From Cycas panzhihuaensis (Eukaryota > Cycadophyta): 64,000 bases of DNA. The stretch spans positions 4,960,001 to 5,024,000 of the forward strand of contig CM041465.1 of the NCBI GenBank assembly GCA_023213395.1. The letters are read 5' to 3'. The translations under genes and the position numbers were made by a program. Below, in pieces: positions 20,423 through 31,815 of this stretch (the first letter of the stretch is position 1; each line of letters opens with the position of its first letter). A model generated the notes under the pieces. It searched no databases and was not told the DNA's origin. It was given only the letters and a program-made list of their open reading frames with translations.

Positions 20423-21360
20423 ATGTCTTCCTCCCTCATCTCTCTACCTGAACCAGAAAAATTAACTGGTTCAAATTATCATGTATGGAAAATTAAAATA
20501 GAAACAATTTTGAGGGTGAAAAATGCCTGGGAAATTGCTGAAGGGACAGAAAAACGTCCTCCAGTTGGCGATGATGAGCTAGGAAATTGGATTTAAAGAA
20601 ATAATATGGCCAGTCTCACATTAAAGATGTCCATTTCCGCTTCTGTCCTCGTTTATGTTGAAAAATTGAATCAGGCATCTGAAATCTGGAAATGCTTGGA
20701 AAATTTATATGGACAAAAGAATAAGGCAAGAATAATTGCACTCAAAGAAGAGTTGTACAAGCTTCACATGAGAGAAAATGAAGAGGTAGAAGAATTTATG
20801 CATAAAATCATTACTGTGAGAAATAATCTCGAGTGCTGGTGGCCTAATTTCTGAACAAGACCTTGTGGAAATTGTAATGAAGATCGCCAAAGTCGTTGAC
20901 ACAATTGTCAACACTATCACAGACAGTGATAGGTTAGACAAATTAACTCTTGATGAATTGACAGGTTTATTATTAAGACAAGAACAGAGAAACAAAAGAT
21001 ATGAAAACACGACAGAATTGGAGGATGCATTTGCGTCCAGATCCGAATCTCGCCAAGAGGAAGACAACAATTTCGAGGACCAAGCAGAACATCAGACTTC
21101 CAGGGACGAGGACGCTGGCAAAGTTCCAGAGGACGAGAACACGGCAGAGAAAACAGAGTCTGCTACAACTGTGGAAGAACCGGACATTTCGCTAGCAGTT
21201 GTAGAATCTTTGACATATGCTGCTACTGCGAACAAAGTGGACACTATCCATATCAGTGCCCACAGAGACGAAGTGAAATTCAGAAAGGAAAGCGGCCTAT
21301 TGGAGGTTACAGCAAAGAAAAGGACAAAGAGGAAGAGGAAGAAGAAGAGACAGCATTCAT
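20423..21360 (+). pseudogene. copia E gag with two zinc knuckles
   Basis: The start at 20423 reads MSSSLISLPEPEKLTGSNYH, then WKIKIETILRVKNAWEIAEG, aligned with F (MASPIYGLSEHVKLTDSNYH). A stop follows at about 20596 and a frameshift near 20835. The core continues (SASVLVYVEKLNQASEIWK, ALKEELYKLHM, LDELTGLLLRQEQRNKRYE), then a further shift after about 21045. Two zinc knuckles, CYNCGRTGHFASSC and a second ending YCEQSGHYPYQC, lie in yet another frame near 21155-21275. The knuckles bind element RNA. Confidence 0.85.
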
Positions 21361-21877
21361 CACAGCATTGGTTACCGGTATGAAAGACAAAGACATATGG
21401 TACATAGATTCAGGAGCCTCCAAACATATGACAAGTCAGGAAGAATGGTTTCAAACCATGAATCCCTACAATATGGACAAATCAATAGAACTAGGTGACA
21501 AATATTCCCTTAATATAAAAGGGATTGGAACTATTTCAGTAAATCTGGATGGAAATGAAAAAAGAATTGGAAATGTTTTGTTTGTACCAGATCAAAAAAT
21601 GAATCTCCTCTATGTCTCTCAATTGAGCAAAAAGGGTTTGAGAACCATTTTTGATGAAGAAGGGAATTGCCATATTCTAGATATGAAGAAAGATGGAAAA
21701 TTTGTTGGAAAAGGAGTCAGATGTAATGATCTTTACAAACTCCTGTCAGATCCTGTACTTCCTTACCTGGAAGAAAAAGCTTGTATTGCTTCTAAATCTA
21801 ATAATAAAGCATGGCATTTGAGGTATGGGCATCTTTCAATTGATACACTTAAACAAATGAAAAATCGGGAATGGTAA
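21361..21877 (+). CDS. copia E protease and pre-integrase fragment
   Basis: This 169-residue open frame starts MKDKDIWYIDSGASKHMTSQ, with the protease DSGA at about residues 14-17. It continues with VELGDKYSL-like, IKGIGTISV and VLFVPDQKMNLLYVSQL, the normal protease fold, then the pre-integrase part ending WHLRYGHLSIDTLKQMK, the first His pair of the integrase zinc finger. It ends at a frameshift-induced stop. In the living element this is an internal part of Gag-Pol, so the ATG is not a real start. Confidence 0.85.
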
Positions 21878-23120
21878 ATGGCCTACCTAATATTTCATTA
21901 GATACATTTGTTTGTAAAGGTTGTCAACTCAAGAACAAAGATGCACTTCCTTTTAAAGAAAGTACTTGGAGAGCTCTCTAAATTAGAATTGATACACACG
22001 TATATCCGTGGTCCAATTACACCTCGATAATTAATGGATGCGATATTTCTTAACTTTCATTGATGACTTCACTCGGAAAGTGTGGGTATACTTCTTACAT
22101 AATAAGTCAGAAGTTTTTGAAACATTTAAAGAATTTAAAGCAGAAGCAGAGCTAGAATCAGGAACGAAAATCAAATGCATCAGATCAGATGGAGGAGGGG
22201 AATATATATCGAAGGAGTTTCTAAATTACTACAAGGATCGAGGAATTCGTAGACAGGTTACAACTCCTTACACCCCTCAATCGAATGGAGTGGCTGAAAG
22301 AAAGAATAGAACTCTGATGGAAATGGCTCGAAGCATGATGTATGGAACTAAAATATCTAAGACATATTGGGCAGAAGTAGTTAGCACAGCATGCTACCTG
22401 ATAAACAGAAGTCCAACAAAAGCATTGAAGGATGTCACTCCAGAGGAAACTTGGACATGACAAAAACCCGATGTAAGTCTTCTTAAAGTGTTTGGTAGTC
22501 AAGCATTTGTGCATATTCCTGATAAAAGAAGGTCCAAATTGGATGCAAAAAGCATAGAATGTGTCTTAATAGGCTACAGTAAAAATTCAAAGGCATATAA
22601 ATGCATAGATCCAAAAACAAACAAAATCTATGTAAGCAGAGATGTCCTTTTTGACGAAGAAAACTCTGTTGAATCTTCACAACTTAGAGTAATAGAAAAT
22701 GAAAAGGAAAATGAACAGGAAGCTGCCAGACACCAAGAAATGCAAGAAGATGAGCCAGAAAATAAGTCAGAAATTACCTCAGAAGATCAAGAAACTGAAG
22801 AAGGAAATGATTCAGAAATCACTTCAGAAGAAGGACAAGCTAATCCATCATCAACAAGTCAAGCATCAGAAGACACCATTGAAAAAGAAGATCCACGGAA
22901 ACAGAAAAAGTTGCCAAAATGGTATATCAAAACAGTTGAAGAAGGAAATGTAGTAGAACAGAAAACTCGGGGACAAAGGTCAAGAGCTCTTCTAAGCAAA
23001 GTCGAACCACAAAATTTTCAAGAAGCAAAAGATCATCAAGAATGGAGAGCGGCAATGGATAATGAAATGAATTCAATCAAGAAGAATCAAACATGGGAAT
23101 TAGTAGAACTACACCGCTAA
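21878..23120 (+). pseudogene. copia E integrase and linker
   Basis: The zinc finger Cys part (CKGCQLKNKDALPFKES) and the first-Asp region near 21985 are frameshifted. From 22038 the core is open: [34 protein letters not shown] (Asp 2), [13 protein letters not shown] and [11 protein letters not shown] (Glu 3). A stop occurs at 22458. From 22488 the conserved tail (VFGSQAFVHI, CVLIGYSKNSKAY, YVSRDVLFDEE) is followed by a Glu-rich linker and the RT entry (EWRAAMDNEMNSIKKNQTW), ending in a stop at 23118. Confidence 0.85.
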
Positions 23121-24490
23121 TAAATCCATCAGAAGCGCAAATGGGTTTACAAAACAAAGGAAGGAGTAGATGGCAAAATAGAAAAATACAAGGGAAGGTT
23201 AGTCGCGAAGGGTACACTCAAACAAAGAAGTGTAGATTTTGATGAGACCTTTTCTCCAAAGAGCAAAGATGAACACAGAAGAAGACAAGAATAGCTTTGG
23301 TCATAAAGACAAGGTTGGAAAATCTCTCAACTAGATGTAAAAAGCGCATTCTTAAATGGTGAGCTAGAAGAAGAAGTCTATATGCAACAACCGTAAGGAT
23401 ATCTTTGAGCAGGACAGGAGAATCTGGTCTGCAGATTAAAAAAGGCTTTGTATGGTCTAAAACAAGCTCCACACGCCTGGTATGCAAAATTAGATCATTT
23501 TCTTGAAGAAAATAAGTTCATTCGGTGTAACTCTGACTCCAGTCTCTACATAAGAAAAACAAACAACAAGATAACAATAATTGTTGTCTATGTAGATAAT
23601 ATGCTTCTTACTGGAAATGATGTAGAAGGAATTAAGTGGATCAAAGGACAACTTCAGCAGAAATTTGAAATGACAGACTTGGGTCCACTAAATTACTACT
23701 TGGGACTGGAGATAGGTCAACATCAAAACTACATAACCTTGTCCCAAAGTAACTACATCAAAAATCTGCTTGTTCGATTTCAGATGGAGAATTGCAATCC
23801 ATGCACAACACCCATGGAAACAAATTGTGACTTAACAGCAGATAGTATGGAAAAGGATGTAAATGTTACCCTGTACAGAAAAATGATTGGAAGTCTGATC
23901 TATTTGATAGCCACCAGGCCCGACATATCCTACTCAGTAGGACTAATATCCAGATATATGCAAAATCCAAAGTTGAAACATTGGCAAGCCGCAAAAAGAG
24001 TTTTAAGATATCTCAAAGGAACAACAGATCTCAAGTTAGTATACTTAAAGGGGTACCCAGTGGAAATATTAGGCATGCGACTGACCGGCCGGGTGACAAA
24101 GAACAAAGGAAATCCACAAGTGGATACTGCTTTCTTCTTAGAGCCTCGGCAATCTCTTGGTGTAGTAAGAAACAAGCTACGAGCTCTCTCCTCTACGTAA
24201 ATGTAATATAAAGCAACTACATTAGCAACTCGTGAAGTCATGCGTTAAGACAACTTCTGCTTGACTTGGATCAATAGCAAAAAGGAGCAACTTCCCTAAA
24301 ATGTGACAACCAAAGTGCCATCAAGCTAACCAAAAATCCAATTCTACATGCAAGAACAAAACATATTGAAGTTCATCATCATTTCATAAGAGAAAAAGTA
24401 CAGAATAAAGAGATAGACTTGGAATATAGCCCCACATATGAGCAAGTTGCAGATCTCCTGACAAAGCCTCTTGGGAGAGAAAGGCTCAAA
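23121..24490 (+). pseudogene. copia E reverse transcriptase and RNase H
   Basis: RT pieces at 23140-23440 are scattered over frames ([38 protein letters not shown]). From 23448 a 250-residue frame reads MYGLKQAPHAWYAKL, VVYVDNMLLTGND, FEMTDLGPLNYYLGLEIGQ and IGSLIYLIATRPDISYSVG. The catalytic YVDD is changed to YVDN, which would remove an essential Asp. RNase H near 24060-24480 is frameshifted but readable (SAIKLTKNP, RTKHIEVHHHFIREK). The element cannot make active RT. Confidence 0.9.
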
Positions 24491-24530
24491 TATTTAAGAG
24501 ACAAAATAGGACTATTAGAGATAAAACATT

Positions 24531-24755
24531 AAGAGGGGGTGTTGAGATATAATGTTTTATCTAGGAAAGAAAGGGGGTCATGTTAGGACCACCCTTAATG
24601 TACTCATAAGATCATGCCACTTGGCAGTCTGAGAGTGATCGGTTACATTAGAAGTTGTAACCATCACATCATTGATGTATACTTAAGGAGATTGAATCTC
24701 AATAATATCAAGTACTCTTTTCTTCTCTGTTTAAGTTATGCTCTGTTTTTCATCA
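24531..24755 (+). repeat. PPT (24531-24539) and 3' LTR of copia E
   Basis: AAGAGGGGG precedes TGTTGAGATATAATG at 24540. The LTR ends GTTTTTCATCA at 24755 and is followed by AATTC, repeating the bases before the 5' LTR. About four substitutions separate it from the 5' LTR. Confidence 0.95.
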
Positions 24756-24950
24756 AATTCCCCTTGGAATTCCCACATTGACTAAGAAATAGCTATAAAA
24801 AGTTGTTTACCCTTTTCATCTTTCATCTTTGTCCAAAGAGTGACCAAAAAAACGTCTAAATTGTTGCTACTTTTTCGATTTCAGTTAAATACTACAACAT
24901 CCTATAATATTTTCTAAAGTGCTTGAGTCTACCATAACATACTTTTGATT

Positions 24951-25178
24951 TATCTAGTCCTACGGAAAACTCAAACTCAAGACCCTCCTCCTGAACATTT
25001 TGTTCCTTGGGAGCAACATTCTTCTTCTTAACAAAGGGCTTCTTCCACTTGGACTTTGTTACATATCCACTGGATTTTTCATCTTAATCGTTTTCTTTTA
25101 GTAACTACACATGTTGTAACAGCAAACCCTCAAATTCATTAAAAGTGATTAAGGTCGACTTCCCAACTATTGTCAAAC
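24951..25178 (-). pseudogene. copia H gag, downstream fragment
   Basis: On the minus strand this reads LTIVGKSTLITFNEFEGLLLQ, then a basic segment (SSGYVTKSKWKKPFVKKKN) and an acidic tail, a gag C-terminal region. It continues the gag interrupted by element F at 37213 and is flanked by the F target duplication CAAAC at 25174-25178. It ends abruptly at about 24951 against the duplicated 227-bp unit, so pol and the 3' LTR of H are missing here. One stop lies near 25100. Confidence 0.65.
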
Positions 25179-25412
25179 TGTTAGCTTAATTCAGTGAAAG
25201 AGAAGGCAGATGAGTAGAATAGAATGATTTTCATTGAGGAGATGATCTCTTAAATATACAATGAGTCTTGTAACTGTTGTGTCAAGTTTTGTAATCGACT
25301 TCTAAAGACATGACACATGTCGTATTCACATATGTGAGTTACATGATTAAGGGTTTATTTAATGACCCCTTGTAATGCCTAGATAAAACATTACCTCCTA
25401 ACACCTTCTCTT
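25179..25412 (-). repeat. 3' LTR of copia F with PPT (25404-25412)
   Basis: On the minus strand AAGAGAAGG forms the polypurine tract and is followed by TGTTAGGAGGTAATG. The LTR ends GAATTAAGCTAACA. It is 225 bp, and its partner of 227 bp is at 36986-37212. Confidence 0.9.
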
Positions 25413-25429
25413 AATGTTTTATCTCTTTT

Positions 25430-26915
25430 AATCCTATTTTGTCTCTTAAAAACTAGAACTTTTCTTTTCCTAGAGACTTTGTTAATAGATCTGCAGTTTG
25501 TTTTGTAGTAGACCAGTACTCCATCTTGATTTCTTTATTGTAAACCTTTTCTCTTATGAAGTGGTGATGAACTTATATGTGCTTGGTTTTGGCATGAAGA
25601 ATTGGATTCTTGGTCAATTTAATAGCACTCCAATTATCACAATATAGAGTTGTTACTTGGCTCTGAGGTTGATTCAAATTGGTCAGAAGTTGTTGGAGCC
25701 ATACTGCTTCACAAGTTGCAATTACGACTGCTTTGTATTCGACTTCAATTGAAGAGAGTGCAATAGTAGGTTGTTTTTTGCTGCACCATGAAATCACAAC
25801 TGAATCCAAGAAAAAACAGTAGCCACTTACGGATTTTCTCTGCTCTTTGTCACCTACCCAATCTAAGTCACAATATCCCATGAGTTTTGCTAATCCTTTT
25901 CGTGAATAGATCAGTTTTAGATCAATTGTTCCTCGTAGATATCTTAGTATTCTCCGAGTAGCTTTCCAATGTCTTACTCTTGGTTCCTGCATGTACCTAG
26001 AGACAACTCTGATTGAGTAAGATATATCGAGTTTGGTGGCTATAAGGTAAATTAGACTACCAATCAATTGTCTATACAGAGTGACGTCAACTAGTCGTTC
26101 TCCTTCATCTACTACCATATTGCAGTTGATTTCCATGGGTGTTGCACATGGATTGCAGTCTATCATCCTAAATTTGCTTAGCAGGTCCTTTATGTACTTG
26201 CTTTGTGATAGGGAAATGTGGTCTTGTTGTTGACTCACTTCCAATCCCAGATAGTAGTTAAGAAGACCAAGATCCATCATTTCAAATTTCTTTTCTAATT
26301 GCCCTTTTATCTCTATAATTATTTTTTCATCATTTCCTACGAAGATCATATCATCTACATAGACAACAATTATGGTGATTAGGCCATCTCTTTTCCTTGT
26401 GTATAGGCTGGAGTCTAAGTTGCATCATTGAAATCCATTGTGACACAAATGTTGATCCAGTTTGGTGCCCCATGCATGAGGGGTTTGTTTTAACCCATGC
26501 AGAGCCTTTTTTAATTTGCACACCAAGTGTTCTTGTCCTTCCTTGATGTAGCCTTCAGATCGTGTCACATACACATCTTCTTCAAAATCTCCATTCAAGA
26601 AGGCACTTTTTACATTTAATTAAAAAGACTTTCAAGTTATGTAATGCTGCAAGTGCAATCGCAGTTCTTATTGTGTCTAGCTTTGCTACAGGAGAAAAAG
26701 TTTCTTCAAAATCGATTCTAGTTGTTTGGGTATACCCTTTTACAACAAGACGGACTTTGTGTTTTTTGATTTTCCCATCAACCCCTTCTTTGACCTTATA
26801 TACCCATTTGCAATTGACTACTGGTTTGTTTAGAGGAAGTTCTACCAGATCCCACGTTCGATTTCTAATAATTGAATCCATCTCAACATCCATAGCTACC
26901 TTCCATTATGGTTGA
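25430..26915 (-). pseudogene. copia F reverse transcriptase and RNase H
   Basis: Reading down from 26900: [58 protein letters not shown] (RT fingers), a shifted stretch near 26400-26580, then VVYVDDMIFVGND with the catalytic YVDD intact near 26360. The 258-residue frame 25573-26349 covers LGLLNYYLGLEVSQ, IGSLIYLIATKLDISYSI and RNase H (YCFFLDSVVISWCSKKQ, YCDNWSAIKLTKNP). A few frameshifts and stops remain outside that frame. This RT is better preserved than that of E. Confidence 0.9.
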
Positions 26916-28282
26916 TCTTGAGCCTCTTGAAAGGATTAAGGTTCAGTTCAGCTGAGTAGAGCTTTTGGTTTCTGGCTTCTTGTTTTATGATCAAGTACAC
27001 CTCCTCCTTCTTCAATCGTTTTGATGAACCATTTAGGCAATTTCTTTTCCTTCCTTGAGTATTCTCTGGCTCTTGAGTGTTATGAATAGGAGTCAACTTC
27101 CTATGTTGAGCTTCCTTCTTCAACTAAATTTATGTGCAATGAGGATGGTTCCACAAGTGGGATTTCTTCTGTAGTAATATCTGATGTTTCTTCTATGGAA
27201 ACTTCTCTATTTGAGTTCTTTACTTCTTCCTCAATTATTTTAATTTAAGGTTGAGAATCCAAGCTTTCTTCATTAAAAACTACATCTCTACTAACATAAA
27301 TCTTGTTTGTTTTCAAATCAATGCATTTGTAGGCTTTTGAATTTTTGCTATACCCTATCATAATGCATTCTATGCTCTTTGCATCAATTTTTTATCTTCT
27401 TTTATCTAGTATGTGTATATAGGCCTAACCACCATATACTTTAAGTAAACTGACATCAGGTTTCTTACCTATCCATGCTTCCTCTGGTGTGACATTCTCC
27501 AAGGCTTTAGTTGGACTTCTGTTTATAACGTAGCATGTTGTATTAACTACTTCTGCCCAATATGATTTCGGAACCTATTTTTTGTGGACCATGCTTCAAT
27601 CCATCCCATCAAGGTTTTGTTGTCTCTCAACAATCCCATTGGAATGTGGGGTGTAGGGTGTAGTGACTTGTCTTCGTATCCCGTTCCACTTACAATAGGT
27701 TAGGAATTCATTAGAAATGTACTCTCCACCTCCATCTGATCTGATGCACCTTATTTTGGTTTTGGATTCTAATTCTACCTCTGCTTTAAACTCCTTGAAA
27801 ACTTCAAAGACTTCTGATTTGTTATGCAAGAAGTATACCCAAACTTTCCTAGTGAAATCATTAATAAAGGTTAAGAAATACTTGCAACCATTTATCGAAA
27901 GTGGTGTGAGTGGTCCACATAGATCTGTATTAATCAATTCCAATTTGCTTTGTGTCCTCCATTTGCTTTCCTTAAATGGCAGTCTATGATGCTTTCCAAA
28001 TTGACATCCTTTGCAAATAAAATTTTCTGAGGAGATGTGAGGCAATTCATGTACCATATCACATATTTTCATTTGCTTTAATGCTTCTATTGGTAGATGC
28101 CCGTACTTCAAATGCCACATTTTATTATCAGAATTGACAACAGTACAAATTTTTGGACCCGAAATGGGTATTACAGGATCTGAGATCAATTTATACAGAT
28201 AGTTACATCTAACACCTTTTACTATTGCTTCTCCACTATTTTTCATATCTAATATGTGACAAAGACCCTCTTTATCAAACAC
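26916..28282 (-). pseudogene. copia F integrase and linker
   Basis: The 228-residue frame 27596-28282 holds pre-integrase (MFDKEGLCHILDMKN), the HHCC finger (WHLKYGHLPIEALKQMK, CKGCQFGKHH), the core with LINTDLCGPL (Asp 1), [27 protein letters not shown] (Asp 2) and NGIVERQQ (Glu 3), followed by a frameshift. Below it lie the AYxVxRSPTKALENVTPEEAW-type tail and a Glu/Ser-rich linker (26916-27590) with stops. All three catalytic residues are present, but the tail is broken. Confidence 0.88.
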
Positions 28283-28760
28283 AGTTCTTAGCGCATTTTT
28301 GCTAAGCTATGAAATAGACAAGAGATTCATTTTTAGGTAAGGGACCAACAGAACAGTTCCAATTTTCTTTACATTCCCTTGTAAGTTAACAAAGATAGTA
28401 CCTACTCCTTTTATTCAAAGTGGATACTTATCTCCTAACTCAACTGATTTGTTGATGTCACAAGGTTTCAAAGTTTCAAACCAATCTTGGCGATTTGTCA
28501 TACGACGTGAAACTCCAGAATCGATGAACCACGTGTTTGTTTCCTTCAATCCCACTAATAATGCAACCACAAATGTTGTATCCTCCTCTTCCTCCTCAAC
28601 TTGTTCTTTGTTGTAGCTGCCCACCGGTCTTTTCCCTCTCTGAATATCTGCTTTCCCTTGAGGACACTGATAGGGGTAATGTCCTGATTGTCCACAATGG
28701 TAATACACATCGAATGCCCTGCAAGTACTAGCAAGATGTCCAAATCTGCCACAGTTGAAA
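28283..28760 (-). pseudogene. copia F protease and zinc knuckles
   Basis: Knuckle 1, CFNCGRFGHLASTC, lies at about 28715-28755. Knuckle 2 has lost its first Cys (YYHCGQSGHYPYQC). An acidic stretch follows, then the protease active site TWFIDSGVSRRMTNRQDWF near 28480-28530. The usual Ala after DSG is Val and the following His is Arg, so protease function is doubtful. A frameshift or stop separates this frame from the integrase frame near 28310-28430. Confidence 0.8.
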
Positions 28761-29423
28761 CATATTTTGGAATCTCTACCTCATCCACGTCCTCTGTTGT
28801 CTTGATAACGGCCACGAGCAAAATTCCTGGAGTCTGGAGTTCGTCCCCTTCCACGTGATTGGTTTCGTCCTCGAGGTCCCAAATCTAGCATGGAAGCAAA
28901 AGCATCTTCTAGTTTTGTTGAATCTTCATACCGCTTGTTTCTTTGTTCCTGCCTTAACAATATTCTAATCAATTCATCTAGTGTCATTGCATCAATCTGA
29001 TTACTATTTATGATGATATTGACAGTTACATGAAATGATTTTGACAATTTACTCGCTACCATATGAACTAGTTCTGGTTTAGAAATAATTTCTCCAACAC
29101 TTAGAAGACCATTTCTAAGTGAAGTGACTTTATGTATAAATTTAGTCACTGTTTCATGTTCCTTCATATGTAACTTATACAATTCTTCTTTTAGGGCAAA
29201 TGTTCGTGCTTTATTTTTCTAAACAAAAAAGTTTTCAAAGCACTTCCAAATGGCTGAAATTGAGTTCAATTTTTCCACATACACCAAGAGAGAATCAAAA
29301 ACAGAAAGCTTAAGAATGATCACTCCAGCATTATCTCTTTCAAGCCAGTTAAGCAATGTGGCACTTGCATTAGCAAGCTTGGTTTTTGTGCCAAGGGCAA
29401 TATTCCAAGCATTTCTGGCCCTT
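28761..29423 (-). pseudogene. copia F gag, 3' part
   Basis: The frame at 29219-29423 reads RARNAWNIALGTKTKLAN and SVFDSLLVYVEKLNSISAIWK. After a frameshift, 28781-29182 reads MYKLHMKEHETVTKFIHKV, IDAMTLDELIRILLRQEQRN and an Arg/Gly-rich segment before the knuckles. It aligns with E along its length. Its upper end is cut by the 3' LTR of gypsy G at 29424, and the missing N-terminal part is at 36227-36315. Confidence 0.9.
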
Positions 29424-30455
29424 TGATCCGAATTTGAATGGAAAAGTAACGACTTAATCCAATTGAAACAAATCCAGAACAAATTTACAATAATATTACA
29501 TTATTTTAAAGATATTTGAAATTTCTCTTACAGAATTCTTTATGTTTGTACTCTTTTGAGCATGCAAAGGACTGCTACAGCAAGTTGAGAGAGAAGAAAA
29601 GAGTGCTAGGTGCTTTTCTACCGTGACGCTCTGGAACCATCACATTAAAGTTTGCATGGAGTTTTGGTTGCTGATAACCAAAAGAACCCCTTTCTTGGAG
29701 AAGAATTCTGCCAGCGTCTCTTTCTTGGACTGTTGCGGCTACTATTTTCCTCCCTCGACTGCAACTTCACTTTCTTGGGCTCCTTCTCTATCCCCACGAA
29801 CGGATTTGGGCGCTGCTCTATCACTCCTTATGCACTTTCGTTTTGTTCTCTCCTATGCAAAATTTTCCGTCTTGGAGCCATTCTTTTTTTCCGGAAAATA
29901 ATTTTTGAAGAACTTTCCTCAAATCTCGCTCCTTGGACTGCGTCTATGGCTGCTGGCATCCTCTCCTATCCTCTGTGAAGAGATCTCGCTGCTTTAAAAC
30001 CCCATAATGTGCAGTTTCTTCCCACAACGTCTTTCTGTTTAGTAGTTCTTCAACGGATTCATAACAGCTAATGAAATCCCGCTTAAATCCGTGTAATTAA
30101 GAGGTTTTCATCTTTAATCGTGTAGAGGACACGTGACAGAGGATTCTCCTAAAATTCTGTGCGAAACGGACTTCGTTTCCCCCGCCAAAAACGCTGCCAT
30201 TTTTTTCAAATTTCCATTTTTCGTTTTCTGTCGTCCGCAGAGTTGCACTGACTCAATGTGGTTGCGCCTCGAGGCAAGGTTGCACTTGCAAGCCAGGGTT
30301 GCGCATGATACGCAAGGTTGCGCTGCAATCGGCAAGGTTGCGTCACCCAGGTTGCGTCTGCAAATTTCGTGGTTACAGTTCGTTGCACTTGTAGACCAGT
30401 CGATCACTTAGTTGCAGTTGTGGTTGCACCTTCTAAAGATCTGAAAAACGGATCA
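29424..30455 (-). repeat. 3' LTR of gypsy G
   Basis: Read on either strand it begins TGATCCG and ends CGGATCA, a perfect 7-bp terminal inverted repeat. A minisatellite of about 23-24 bp units built on AGGTTGCGYC lies at 30240-30362 and corresponds to U3 in the element's orientation. The partner is at 35182-36221. Several open frames in it are fortuitous. Confidence 0.95.
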
Positions 30456-30470
30456 AAACTCCCCTTTTTT
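30456..30470 (-). promoter_or_regulatory. polypurine tract of gypsy G
   Basis: On the minus strand AAAAAAGGGGAGTTT lies directly upstream of the 3' LTR start TGATCCG. It would prime plus-strand cDNA synthesis. Confidence 0.85.
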
Positions 30471-30570
30471 AGGAGTTCATGGCCTCATGAACTTTATAGT
30501 TATAGATGAAGGAATTTGATTTTCCCTATCTCCTTATTGTACCATTTTGCCTTGCTAGGTACTTGTCCTT

Positions 30571-31815
30571 TTACGCAATCAAGGACTCGATTATGCCTCT
30601 TCGAGTCTTGGTCTGCTTCCTTTGAAGAATGCAATCATTTTGCACTGGTTCCTCTTTCTCTATTCGCAACTCCTCTGGATTTGGTAAGAGTGGAACTCCG
30701 TCTTCAACTTCATCCAACATGGATGGCTCGAACATCTTTAGATTCTCAACATTCACTATGGAATACATCTTCATGAATTCTGGAAGTTCAAGCTGGAAAG
30801 TGTTTTCCCCAATTTTCTTCAAGATTGTAAAAGGACCATAACGTATAGGCTTTAGCGTTTTGCCTTCACCTTGCAATCGTTTCTTACTGAGGTGCAACCA
30901 AACTCTATCTCCTTCCTTAAAGGAATGGCTGGTTCTATGTGCATCATGCCGTTGTTTGTATCTCTGTTGAGATTTTTGAAGCTGCTCTTCAACCTGGTGA
31001 TGAATTTTTCTGATTCTTTCCAAGAATCTTTGTGCCTTTTCATCTCCTTCTTCCTCCTTTCCAGTTCCTGCAAGAAGTTGAGCAGAAAATTTTAGTTCGA
31101 AAGGACTTGCAGGCAGAAATCTCAAACATACCTCAAATGGTGATTTCTGGGTTGAGCTATGGATAACTCTATTGAATGCAAATTGCAAGTATGGGAGACT
31201 TTCATCCCAAGTCTTAGGATGCTTAGCATTGTATCCTCGTAACAGTTGTACCAATGTCCTGTTGACAACTTCAGTCTGGCCGTCTGTTTGAGGATGAAAA
31301 GCCGTGCTCATCTCTAGCTTCATATCCATCATTCCCCAAAGTGTTTGCCAAAAATGACTCAGAAATCTACTGTCTCGATCAGAAATGATTGAGTTGGGAA
31401 GTCCAAAATGCTTCCAAACATGCTGGGAAAACAATCTAGCTATGTCTTCTCCTGGATGTGTCTTTTTACAGGGAATCAACATCACCATTTTACTGAACCG
31501 ATCAACAACTACAAACAAATAATCCATACCATTTTTAGTTCGTGGTAGTCCTCCCAGGAAATCCATGGAGATGCTCTCCCACAGTCGTGATGGAACAGGA
31601 AGTGGAATGTACAATCCAAACTTTCTATTGGCCAGCTTTGATGTGCTACACAATGTACACCCTGCATCTTTGTAGTCACATCTTGCTGCATATTTGGCCA
31701 ATACATATATCGCTGTAAGTTTAGCAATGTCTTTCCCACTCCAAAGTGTCCTGCAACTCGAGAGGTGTGAGCTTCTCTTACCCACTTCATTCGGTATGCA
31801 TGCTTTGGAATGCAA
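30571..31815 (-). CDS. gypsy G integrase (open frame)
   Basis: This 414-residue frame holds most of a Ty3/gypsy integrase: the finger Cys pair (CTLCSTSK, about 53-60), then the catalytic core with Asp85 (SMDFLGG), Asp146 (ISDRDSRF) and Glu182 (DGQTEVVNRTL), a D-D(35)E spacing that fits the family. The C-terminus has FKEGDRVWLHLSK and IRYGPFTILKKIG, a GPY/F-like motif. It ends after LQRKQTKTRRGIIES with a stop. Past the stop, a shifted frame (VKGQVPSKAKW) suggests a decayed chromodomain-like tail. Its N-terminal residues are out of frame. It acts in the nucleus on cDNA. Confidence 0.93.
   Translation of the reverse strand: MHSKACIPNEVGKRSSHLSSCRTLWSGKDIAKLTAIYVLAKYAARCDYKDAGCTLCSTSKLANRKFGLYIPLPVPSRLWESISMDFLGGLPRTKNGMDYLFVVVDRFSKMVMLIPCKKTHPGEDIARLFSQHVWKHFGLPNSIISDRDSRFLSHFWQTLWGMMDMKLEMSTAFHPQTDGQTEVVNRTLVQLLRGYNAKHPKTWDESLPYLQFAFNRVIHSSTQKSPFEVCLRFLPASPFELKFSAQLLAGTGKEEEGDEKAQRFLERIRKIHHQVEEQLQKSQQRYKQRHDAHRTSHSFKEGDRVWLHLSKKRLQGEGKTLKPIRYGPFTILKKIGENTFQLELPEFMKMYSIVNVENLKMFEPSMLDEVEDGVPLLPNPEELRIEKEEPVQNDCILQRKQTKTRRGIIESLIA

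Larger units (their letters stand above)
19530..24755 (+). mobile_element. Ty1/copia element E, structurally complete
   Basis: This 5.2-kb element has two 216-bp LTRs that differ at about four positions, the target duplication AATTC (19525-19529 and 24756-24760), a PBS and a PPT. It has the copia domain order. Gag and pol contain many stops and frameshifts despite the young LTRs. It is related to element F by gag and pol sequence (both have two zinc knuckles and a similar start), but the LTRs have diverged. It sits in the second unit of a tandem duplication. Confidence 0.95.

Noticed and set aside
20865-21383. 172-residue open frame in copia E
   Set aside because: Its start is genuine gag, but after about 21045 it leaves the gag frame; the zinc knuckles are in another frame. 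Treated as a frameshift and not as a novel protein.
29623-30411. Several open frames of 90-108 residues at 29623-30411 and 35314-36275
   Set aside because: They lie inside the two LTRs of G and have no conserved domain; the frames follow from LTR composition.
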